Part shown: positions 38,328 to 47,300 of the stretch, in pieces
Numbering within the stretch: position 1 is the first letter of the stretch
Layout: the number at the start of each line of letters is the position of its first letter
Assembly: GCA_023269675.1 (NCBI GenBank)
Contig: JAHFSX010000009.1
Span: forward strand, 116,521-180,520
From: Verrucomicrobiota bacterium
GTDB lineage: Bacteria > Verrucomicrobiota > Kiritimatiellia > RFP12 > UBA1067
DNA length: 64,000 nt
Direction of reading: 5' to 3'
Program-made: the position numbers and the translations under genes
The notes under the pieces: model-generated
Told to the model about the DNA's origin: nothing
The model's database searches: none
Seen by the model: only the letters and a program-made list of their open reading frames with translations

Positions 38328-41300
38328 ATGCATCTTCGTTCCACTCTGTGCGTGTGTGTTTTGGCGGTCTGCGCGGCGGCGGGCGCGCGGGCGCAGACGC
38401 CGTTCTACGCGGTGTCGCAGGACGACTTCTATCAGACGGTGACTAATGCCGTTGTCTACGAACGCCCGATCATCGACAACGCGATCCGCAAAACCGGCGC
38501 GGGCACCCTGACGTTGCAGAACCCGCGCATGACGCGCGCGGCGCTGGAGGTGCTGCAGGGCGGCGTGGCGATCTCGCTGACCAACGCGTTCGTGCCGCCG
38601 GGGCTGCCTGCGGCGCTTCAGCAGAAGGCGGCCTTCTGGGTCGACGCCAACACCAACGTGGTCGCGGACGGCGACGGCAGGGTGTCGCGCTGGCATGACG
38701 TGCGCGAAGCGTCGGTCAGCGGCCCGTATCTGTATATGATGGCCACAAACACCGAAGTGGCGCGGCAGCCGTTTCTGGTGACCGACGCGGGTCTGGGCGG
38801 CAAGCGCTATCTCGATTTCGGTACGTGGGGGGCGCAGGATACCAATACCAATTCGATGTGGCTGTTCTGGACTGACACCAACGGGGTCGCCAAGACGCTG
38901 GACCTCCGCTCGGCCTTCATCGTGTTCGGGTCGCACAACGGCGCCTTGGGCGGCTCGATCTGCCTGATTCAGAACACCGTCAATTTGGCGGTGCCGTCGG
39001 CACCTTTCGCCGGGGCACAGACCCTGCTGTGGGCGAGCTCCTCCAACGTGCTGGCTGACGACGGCGTCAACTATCTGGACCGGCAGATGCGCGACGGACG
39101 CAACATCCAGATCTTCGACAAGGCGTACCACCTGATCGAGACGCTCACGCTGCAGAACGCCAAGGCCAACGACTTCGCCAAAGACCGCATTTATCCGGGC
39201 TACTCCGGCGGTTCGCGCATTTGCGAGGCGGTTTTCTTTACCGCGGAACTGACCGAGGCCGAGCGGCTGCAGGTTCAGGACTACCTGTGGCACAAGTGGT
39301 TCAGCCGCAGCGAGGCCTCGCTCGGAACCTTCCAGATGGCCAACGCCAGCGCGCTGGATTTCGCGGTCGGGACGAACGACGCGCAGGCCACGGTGGCGGG
39401 GACAGGCGCGGTCAGCAAGAGCGGCAACGGCACGCTGACGCTGCTGAATGCAGGCACGGACGCGTTTGACGGCACGGTGAGGCTGCGCGGCGGCAGCCTG
39501 CTTGTGGCGGGCGAGCCCTTCCTGTTCGAACTTGAAGAGGGTGGACAGGCGATCTACGCGCAGGACCTGAACATCAGCCGCACGGCGGCGGACGCCGGCA
39601 AGGTTGTCAAAACCGGTGGCGGCGAATGGGCTCTGGCCTCGGTGACGGCGGGGGTGTCGGAGATCGAGGTGGCGGCCGGCGCGCTGCGGCTGGCCACGCC
39701 GCGCGCGGCAGCCGCCGTACCAGTGGCGGAAGGTGCGGTGAACGACGGGAGCTTAGAGTCGTTCATCCCCGATGTGTTGGCGTCAGGATCGGTGTGGGTA
39801 GCCGGACTCAATCGCGTCTATAAGCACTATCTGAACACGACGGCGTACGGATGGTCGTTCACGCAGGTCGTGGCGGTGGTCGGTTCCGGATTCCACGCGG
39901 GCGTCGCGTTGGACTACACGAACGGACTGATGACCGTGGATTCCGCACCGGACGGCGACGCGGTGATCTATTTGAACCGCGGCCAGGCCGAAACCGGTTT
40001 TACGGTTTCGGAGGCGGGGGTGTACCGGCTGTCGTTCCAAGCCGCGGGGCGGGTCAACAATCTGAACCGGCATATCGTGATCTCCATTGACGGGACCCCG
40101 GTCCGCACGATCTCCACGTTGACGACGGCGTTCTGGAAATTCGACATCGTGTTGCCTTATATGACGGCGGGAGCGCACAAGGTGAGCTTCAGAGGCGAAG
40201 GAATCGATTCAAGCAAAGCCTCGTTCATCGATGCGGTCCGGCTTGTCCCCGTCACGCTCTGCGCCGAAGCGCCCGTTCTCGCGACAGTGACCAACGCGAG
40301 TTTCGAGGAGCCGGTGGAGCTGTATGAGACGGCGGCGGTGACGAACGAGCCGGCCGGTACGGGCTGGACGTTCAGCGGGTTAGCGGGCATGGGCCGCATC
40401 CAGTCGCTGAACTCCACTCCGCGGTCAATGCCGATGGTGATGCCCGAGGGCATCGGTGCTGCATTCGTGCCGACGAATGGCAGCCTGCGGACAACCGTGA
40501 CCTTTCCGACATCGGGCGTGTACCGTCTGACCTTCTCGCTGGCGGCGCGGCAGGGACAGGTGAACCACAAGTTCAACGTGCTGTTGGGCGGCAAGCTGGT
40601 GCGGCCGTTTCAGACCACGGACACGGCGTTTCAGCGGGTCGCGCTGACGCTGCCGCCCGTCGCGACCGGCGAGCAGCTCGAACTGGCGTTCGAGGGGAAA
40701 GGCACGTCAAACACCGCCTCGCTGATCGACGATATCCGCATCGAGCGCATCGGCGCTGACCTCGCGGTGGACGCGCTGAAGAACGGCGGTTTCGAAGCGG
40801 TCACGAGCGCGAATCCATTGGTGACTACGAACTGGCTGTGCACGTCGCTGGCAGGTGTGGCGACAAACAACAACCCTTGGAGCGAGAGTGTGCCCTACGG
40901 CACCTACATGGGCTACACCTCGATGATCCATTCGTTCTCGCAGACCGTGACGTTCGCCGAAAGCGGGAATTACGCGCTTCGGTTCATCACCAAGACGCGG
41001 GCAGCGTATCCCCTGCCGCAGTACCACGACTTCGAAGTGCGCTTCGGCGGGCAGCGCGTGGGGCGCATCCTCAATATGGGGGACGCCCTGCGGTCTTACG
41101 AGCTGCCGCTGCCGCCGGTCACGGCGGGCGTGCCTTACACGCTCCAGTTCAAAGGCCTCCAGACGTATGCGGCGACGCTGCTGTCGATGTATGACGGGAT
41201 CGCGATCGTACCGGCGCCGGCGGCGCGTCCGCGCCAGAGTGTCCTGGGACGTTTCCCAGAGACCACGGCGCTGGACATCGCAACAGGCGCGAAGTTGGCG

Positions 41301-41453
41301 CTGGACTTCGATGGCGAGATCAAGGTGCGGGACGTGCGCTATGCCGGACATGTGGTCTCGGGCACGATTGATGCCGCGACGCACCCCGAGTTCGTTTCCG
41401 GCACGGGCCGCATCCTTTCGCCGGCCAAGGGGACGATGATCACGGTGCAGTAG
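38328..41453 (+). CDS. Large secreted protein with autotransporter-type repeat and CBM-like domains
   Basis: 1,041 residues, preceded by GAGGAGG. Signal peptide MHLRSTLCVCVLAVCAAAGARA. The N-terminal part has a beta-helix entry (IRKTGAGTLTLQNPRM) and a LamG-like region (LQQKAAFWVDANTNV, RWHDV, LTEAERLQVQDYLWHKWF). An autotransporter-associated repeat (GTGAVSKSGNGTLTLLNAG) follows near residue 365. Three beta-sandwich domains of about 170 residues then repeat a pattern (VTNASFEEPVE, GVYRLTFSLAAR, LLGGKLVRPF; later NGGFEAV, GNYALRFITKTRA). No barrel or enzyme site is seen. It probably binds polysaccharide at the surface. Confidence 0.75.
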   Translation: MHLRSTLCVCVLAVCAAAGARAQTPFYAVSQDDFYQTVTNAVVYERPIIDNAIRKTGAGTLTLQNPRMTRAALEVLQGGVAISLTNAFVPPGLPAALQQKAAFWVDANTNVVADGDGRVSRWHDVREASVSGPYLYMMATNTEVARQPFLVTDAGLGGKRYLDFGTWGAQDTNTNSMWLFWTDTNGVAKTLDLRSAFIVFGSHNGALGGSICLIQNTVNLAVPSAPFAGAQTLLWASSSNVLADDGVNYLDRQMRDGRNIQIFDKAYHLIETLTLQNAKANDFAKDRIYPGYSGGSRICEAVFFTAELTEAERLQVQDYLWHKWFSRSEASLGTFQMANASALDFAVGTNDAQATVAGTGAVSKSGNGTLTLLNAGTDAFDGTVRLRGGSLLVAGEPFLFELEEGGQAIYAQDLNISRTAADAGKVVKTGGGEWALASVTAGVSEIEVAAGALRLATPRAAAAVPVAEGAVNDGSLESFIPDVLASGSVWVAGLNRVYKHYLNTTAYGWSFTQVVAVVGSGFHAGVALDYTNGLMTVDSAPDGDAVIYLNRGQAETGFTVSEAGVYRLSFQAAGRVNNLNRHIVISIDGTPVRTISTLTTAFWKFDIVLPYMTAGAHKVSFRGEGIDSSKASFIDAVRLVPVTLCAEAPVLATVTNASFEEPVELYETAAVTNEPAGTGWTFSGLAGMGRIQSLNSTPRSMPMVMPEGIGAAFVPTNGSLRTTVTFPTSGVYRLTFSLAARQGQVNHKFNVLLGGKLVRPFQTTDTAFQRVALTLPPVATGEQLELAFEGKGTSNTASLIDDIRIERIGADLAVDALKNGGFEAVTSANPLVTTNWLCTSLAGVATNNNPWSESVPYGTYMGYTSMIHSFSQTVTFAESGNYALRFITKTRAAYPLPQYHDFEVRFGGQRVGRILNMGDALRSYELPLPPVTAGVPYTLQFKGLQTYAATLLSMYDGIAIVPAPAARPRQSVLGRFPETTALDIATGAKLALDFDGEIKVRDVRYAGHVVSGTIDAATHPEFVSGTGRILSPAKGTMITVQ

Positions 41454-41507
41454 CCAAAGGCGGTGTCTGCCCGGCCATCGGGCGGCCAGCGGGTATCGCG
41501 GGAGACG

Positions 41508-41572
41508 TGCGCGGAAAGTCGGAAAAAGATACGCAAGGTACGGATCGACAAGCGGTAGCGGATGTATAGAAT
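41508..41572 (+). promoter_or_regulatory. Promoter with candidate XylR-type operator, copy 2
   Basis: TGCGCGGAAAGTCGG and AAAAAGATACGCAAG precede TCGACA (41,545-41,550), a 16-base spacer and TAGAAT (41,567-41,572). It serves the repeat protein at 41,622 and probably the genes that follow it. An in-frame ATG at 41,562 lies inside this promoter and is therefore not the start. Confidence 0.7.
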
Positions 41573-41621
41573 GAACAACTTTCTAATGGGGCAGGCTAGG
41601 GATAAAAAAGGAGTCAGTGTC

Positions 41622-44309
41622 ATGCGTTTTCGTTCAATTCTGTTCCTGTGCGTCTGTGTGGGGAGTCTGCAGGCCGCAGACAAGAGCTGGACCGGTGGTG
41701 TGAGCGCCAACTGGGGCGACGCCGCCACCTGGACGCCGGCGGGGGTTCCGGGCAGCGGCGAGAGCGTGTCGGTCAGTAATTCGGCTAGCGGCGTTACCCT
41801 GACCGTCCAGAGCGGCGTGGCCGCCGTGGCCGCCTCGTTCGCGTTCCAGAACACCATCAACACGAACGCCACCCTCTTCATCGCCAACGGGGGCAGCCTC
41901 ACGGTGGGTGGCGTCGTCACTAAGCCCGGCGCGGGCAACCTGACCGTCAGCGTCAACAACAACACCCCGACCAATGCCGCGAACGTGCTGACCGCCACGA
42001 ACCTGACCGCCACCACGCTGGTCCTCAGCTCAACCAGCGCCGACCAGACCCTCACGACCGGTTTCGACATCACGCTGTTGACCCAGCTGCAGCTGGGGTC
42101 GGGAGCGGTGAACCAGAACCTCACCTACCGCCAGACCAACGGGACGCTCGCCGTCCTCAACTCGGACTACGGCGTCTGCCTGCTGGAGGGCTACGCGCGG
42201 CCGACCGCCGGCACGCAGACCTTTATCCTCGACGGAGGCACGCTCAAGGCGGACCGCATCGGCGTGGGCAATGGCAACGGGAACAACGGTGGTTCAATCG
42301 ATCGGTATGCCGGCAACGGGGTGCTGGAGTTCAATGACGGCACGATCGCGTCCCGCTACGACGGCGGCAACGTGTGGATCGAGAACGGCAGCGCCTTAGA
42401 AACCTACAACGGCGGCAGCATCAAGATCCGAGACACTCAGAAAAACACCAGCAAGCCCGTGACGGTGCGACTGTCGCAAAGCGGCACGCACACGTTCTCG
42501 GCCACCGCCAACAGCGCGGTCGTCTTCTCGCCCTCCGCCCGGCTCGCGGACAAGGCGGGCGAGGCGGGCACCCTGACCAAGGCGGGCGCGGGCAAGCTGA
42601 TCCTCACCGGCGGCGGCCTCGCGGCGACCAACGACTGGACCGGCGACACGACCGTGAGCCAGGGAACCGTGAAGGTGGACTACAGCCTGCTCGCAGGCAC
42701 GGCGGGCAGCCTGGCGCTGAGCAGCGCTTATAGCCCCCGCTCGAAACTGATCCTCAGCGGCGGCGGTTTTGAGCTCGCGGGGCGTAACAACGCGACGAAC
42801 AGCACCTTCAGCGGCGTGACGGTCACCAGCGGCGGCGGATACGCCGAATCCTATAACATCACGGTGCCCGCGACCGCCGGCCTGGTTGTCGGTCAGACCG
42901 TGACCAACGCCTTTCTGCCTGCGGGCACCTACATCCGCAGCATCCGCAGCGGCACATCGATCGGCCTGAGCCACATGAGCACCAGCACCGTGGCGCAGGC
43001 GGGGCAGACGCTCGCGTTCGGCGCGGCGTCCTTCACCAGTGAACAGACCGTCAGCAACGTCGAGCTGGTGGCCTCCGCGTCCACTGTCACCGTGACGCCG
43101 GGAGGCACAAGCACGCTGCTGACCTTCGGCACCGTCACCGGCGCGGGCGGCCTGGTCAAGGCCGGCGCGGGTACGCTCCGGCTCACGGGTGCGGCCGCCT
43201 ACGCCGGGACGAACACGATCAGCGCGGGCACGCTGGAGTTCGCGTGCGGCGGCTACACCCTTCTGACCAACATGATTACAGGGGCGGGGACTTTCCGCCA
43301 GTCCGGCGCGGGAACCGCCGCGGTGATCGCGGTTTCCGGCGTAACCAACACCTTCAGCGGGGCCGTGGTGGTGGACGGTGGCACCTTGCTGCAGGGCACA
43401 GGGACAACGTACCAGAGGCGGGGGCTCTCCAGCGCCGCGTCCTACACCGTCAACAGCGGCGGAACACTCATCACGTCACGGGATGCGATGAATGACGGGG
43501 CTTCGCACTACCTGAACGGCGGGACGCTCAAGCAAAGCGGAGGCTTTCAGTGCCTCGGCCCCGTCACGCTGAACGGCGGCACGCTCATGACCGGTCCCGG
43601 CTCGGGCGGACCCTGGCAGGCGTTCGCGCTCTCCGGCAACGTCGCCGTGACCGGCGCCGCGCCCTCCCTGATCCGGGCCGGGGCGGGGGCGAACAACGGC
43701 CTCCATCTGGTTTTCAACGCGGCGGCGGGAGCCCTCCGCACCCTCCGCGTCGAGGACGTGACCGGCAATGCGGCGGCCGACCTGACGGTCTCGGCCAGTC
43801 TGATCAACAGCTCGCATACGGAGGCCGCAGCGGGCTTAATCAAGACCGGCGCGGGCACGCTGCTTCTCGCCGGCGGCACGAACACCTACAGCGGCGCGAC
43901 GGTGGTCAGCAACGGCACGCTGCTGGTCAGCGGCGGCATGAGCAACTCGGCGGTCACCGTCGTCTCGGGCGCGGCGTTCGGCACGGCGGACACGCAGCTG
44001 TCGCGCGTCGCCTCCCTGACGCTCGCCGAAAACGCGCAGCTGGTCTGGAAGTACGACGGCGACACGCACACCGCGGGACGCATCGCGGTGACCGGTCTGC
44101 TGACACTGCCCGCCACCGCGAGCCTCGACGTGAGCGGTGCGGGATTCCTCTATTCGGGCCAGGCGCTCTTCTCGGCCGGCGCGCTCGCCGGGGCGACGGA
44201 CCTCAGCGGCTGGACCCTCACCGGCGCCCCGGCCGGTTCGAGTGTGGCGCTGGCCGGCAACGAGGTGGTTCTCCACGTGAACCGCGGGACGGTCATGCGG
44301 GTGCTGTAG
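41622..44309 (+). CDS. Secreted protein built of autotransporter-associated beta-strand repeats
   Basis: 895 residues from the ATG at 41,622 (AAGGAG site). Signal peptide MRFRSILFLCVCVGSLQAA, then the SWTGGVSANWGDAATWTPAGVPG entry motif common to PVC repeat proteins, followed by many autotransporter-associated repeats (AGTLTKAGAGKLILTGGG, GGLVKAGAGTLRLTGAA, AGLIKTGAGTLLLAGGTNTYSGATVVSNGTLLV). It ends SVALAGNEVVLHVNRGTVMRVL with no beta-barrel. It should fold as a long beta-helix and may be a surface scaffold. The last 430 residues are very similar to the end of the next gene at DNA level. Confidence 0.75.
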   Translation: MRFRSILFLCVCVGSLQAADKSWTGGVSANWGDAATWTPAGVPGSGESVSVSNSASGVTLTVQSGVAAVAASFAFQNTINTNATLFIANGGSLTVGGVVTKPGAGNLTVSVNNNTPTNAANVLTATNLTATTLVLSSTSADQTLTTGFDITLLTQLQLGSGAVNQNLTYRQTNGTLAVLNSDYGVCLLEGYARPTAGTQTFILDGGTLKADRIGVGNGNGNNGGSIDRYAGNGVLEFNDGTIASRYDGGNVWIENGSALETYNGGSIKIRDTQKNTSKPVTVRLSQSGTHTFSATANSAVVFSPSARLADKAGEAGTLTKAGAGKLILTGGGLAATNDWTGDTTVSQGTVKVDYSLLAGTAGSLALSSAYSPRSKLILSGGGFELAGRNNATNSTFSGVTVTSGGGYAESYNITVPATAGLVVGQTVTNAFLPAGTYIRSIRSGTSIGLSHMSTSTVAQAGQTLAFGAASFTSEQTVSNVELVASASTVTVTPGGTSTLLTFGTVTGAGGLVKAGAGTLRLTGAAAYAGTNTISAGTLEFACGGYTLLTNMITGAGTFRQSGAGTAAVIAVSGVTNTFSGAVVVDGGTLLQGTGTTYQRRGLSSAASYTVNSGGTLITSRDAMNDGASHYLNGGTLKQSGGFQCLGPVTLNGGTLMTGPGSGGPWQAFALSGNVAVTGAAPSLIRAGAGANNGLHLVFNAAAGALRTLRVEDVTGNAAADLTVSASLINSSHTEAAAGLIKTGAGTLLLAGGTNTYSGATVVSNGTLLVSGGMSNSAVTVVSGAAFGTADTQLSRVASLTLAENAQLVWKYDGDTHTAGRIAVTGLLTLPATASLDVSGAGFLYSGQALFSAGALAGATDLSGWTLTGAPAGSSVALAGNEVVLHVNRGTVMRVL

Positions 44310-44360
44310 TGTCAGGCGGGCCGCCACGGCGGAAAGCGGCGGATTAAGGGAGAAGACCGG

Positions 44361-47300
44361 ATGACGTGGAATCAGGCAGCAACGCGGGCACTTGCCCGCC
44401 TCGCGCTCATGTGTGTGCCGCTATCAGCCGCCTACGCGGACACGCGCGATTTTCAGGCCACCTGGGTGAAGGCTCTCGGAGGGACCCAGACCGCCGATTA
44501 TCGTATCTATTCCCCGTCGGCCATAGACGTGCCCCGCGTGCGCGGGGTGGTTTTTCTCTATCCCGGCAGCGGCGGCGACTGGCGCTTCCGCGCGGATGAC
44601 ACCGTCTGGCAGGAGGCCGCGCGCTCCTTGGGCTTTGCGTTGGTCGGAGCAGGCTCCACTGCCGGATATATGAGCATTTCGGAGGCCGATGCCCGGTCTT
44701 CGCTCACGGCGATCCTCGCAGCGGGCGCAGTCGCTACCGGGCGCGCGGAGCTGATCAACGCGCCCGCGGTCTTCACGGGGTTCTCCCTCGGAGGATTTGT
44801 TTCCACCGAAATGGCGAATCACGTCCGCGACAGGGTGATCACCGCTGTGGCGCAACGGGGCAGCAGCGCGCTAACCTCCAGCCAACCGGCAGAAACCCGC
44901 CAGGTTCCGGTGCTCTTCATGCCGGGGTCTGAGGATGGCAACAGCCTGACAGAGCCGAACGTGACCTCGGCTAACTTCTCGAACTGGCGCACGAGCGACG
45001 GGCACTCCGCCTATGCCATCGACTGGCGGACGCCGCATGACACGTTTGTCAATCAAGGCTGGTCTATGGCGTGGAGCTGGATCGCGGAGACCATCGCGCT
45101 GCGCTATCCCGCCGGTGTTGTGCCGGGGGTCGACCCGGGCAACACCGTCACCCTGAACGCTATCCCTTTAGAAACTGGATGGTTGGGGCAACGTCCCTAC
45201 GTCACCTCGACCACCGGCGCGGACCGAAGCGCGTACGTATCCATTGCTCCGTACGCCAGCTATTCTGGAACGGTCGGCACGGCCTCGTGGCTTCCCAATG
45301 AAACGGTTGCCCGCGCCTATCAGGCCCAGACCTCCTTCGACGGCGTTACGAGCCGTACCGAGATTCCCCTGCAGGGCCCGCTGATGATCGTCGGAGCCGC
45401 CAAGCCCGGTACGGCGATCCAGCCCGGCCAGGCCAATCCGCCGCAGATGGCGGTCCTGCCGGTGGGTTCGACCTTTGATATCGCCGTAGACCCCCGCGGG
45501 TTCGGCGCCTCCGCAGGGGCGATTCAGTCCATGGCGTTTTACGACGGCGACCAGCTGCTGGCGGTGCAGGCCGCGCCGGGCACCAATGGCTGGCGCCTTT
45601 CCCACACGCTGAACACGCGCGGCATCCACACCCTCACCGTGGTGGCCACCGACGCCCTCGGAAACAAAAGCTCCGCTTTCCGCACGGTGGTGGCCGCCAG
45701 TGAACACGAACAGGGAACGAGCCTCTTCCGCTTCGAGAAGTCCCCCGGTCTGCGGACGGATCACTACGACATCTTGAATCTGACCTCCAACGCCACGACC
45801 GGCGCCGGGCCTCAGCAGGTGGCGCTCGGGACTTCCGGGGCGGGCTCGGCTTTCCCGCGGCTCTTCAGCTTCGAACAGGGCCAGAACGCGCATGCCGCGC
45901 GCTTTCAGGCGGCCAACGGCGATGCGTTCACCTGCGCCGACAGCCCGCTGCTGCCCTCGAGCAACACGCCCTTCACCGTCGAGGCGTTCGTCAACCTGGC
46001 CTCCAGCGGCGCGGGCGGCCAGTTCCGCGTGATCGCCGCGCACGGCACGGGATCGACCGGCACGACGCTCGGCTGGCAGTTCATCGCCACGGGCGAGGGC
46101 TCGGGGCAGGGGCCGCGCCGCCTGCTGCTGCAGTTCTGCGCGGACAACGCCGCGGGTACGCTCGACACCGTCAACTCCGGGTTCGAGCTGCAGACGAACG
46201 TGGACTACTACGTGGCCGTGGCCTTCACGCCGACGAACACAAGCCTCTCCGGCATCACCTTCTACGTGAAGAATCTGACCGCGGGAGGGGGCCTGCTGAC
46301 CTCCAGCCGTGCGCACACGCAGACCTCGCTCTTCAACGCATCCACCGCGTTCGCTGTCGGCAACCGCTATGACCGCGGCAACGGCTGGGACGGCGTGCTC
46401 GACGAAGTGCGCCTCACGACCCGCGCCTTGTCCGCGGCTGAACTGCTCGTCAACCGCGTGGCCGTGCCGAGCACGCCCGGCAAGATAGCCGCAGACGACA
46501 CCCGCATCACCTACTCGGACTACGTTCAGCTGGCGGTCATCGGCGCGCCGTTCGATGCGGCCGTTCCGCTGGCGCGCTTCAACCGCATCCTGCCGATCGC
46601 CGGCAAGGGCTACGAGTGGGACAACCCCGGGGCCCGCATCCGCTTCCGCACGGACGCCACCAACGCGCAGGCGACGCTCTACTACAGCACCAATCACGTT
46701 TCCACGAGCGCCCGCAACAGCCGCGGCTTGTATCTGGTCGACGGCCTGACGAACGCCGCCTGGACGTTTCAGACGGCGCAGGCCGCCACCGTCCGCACGC
46801 AAGAGCAGGTGGTCGTGTCGCTGGCGGTCCCCGCTGGCGGCGGCTTCCACGATTATGAGCTGGTACTGCCGTACGGGGACTCGGTGGATTTTCAAGGGCT
46901 GCAGGTCAATGCGGCCGCGCAGTTCCTGACTCCCGCGGCGCGGCCGGCCGCGCGCTATCTGGCCTACGGGGATTCGATCACGCAGGGCTTCACCGCCAGC
47001 GAGGTAGGCAAGAGCTATGCGTATCGGGTCGCCCGGCTGAAGGACTGGCAGCTGGTGAACATGGGGCTGGCCGGACGGGCTTCCACCGCCGGCGACGGCA
47101 CGACGGTCGGCGGGCTCGGCGCGGACGTGATCTCGGTGCTCATCGGCGTCAACGACTGGCAGGGAGGCGTGCCGCTGGCGACCTTCAGCAACCGGCTGAA
47201 CTCCTTTCTCACAAACCTGCGGACGCTGCAGCCTGCGGTGCCGGTCTACCTGCTGACGCCGCTTTGGGTGGACGCCTCATGGGATCCAGCCTCGGACATC

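Noticed and set aside
38328..44309. Classical autotransporters with a C-terminal barrel
   Set aside because: Repeats of the autotransporter-associated type are present, but neither protein ends in a beta-barrel or terminal aromatic residue.
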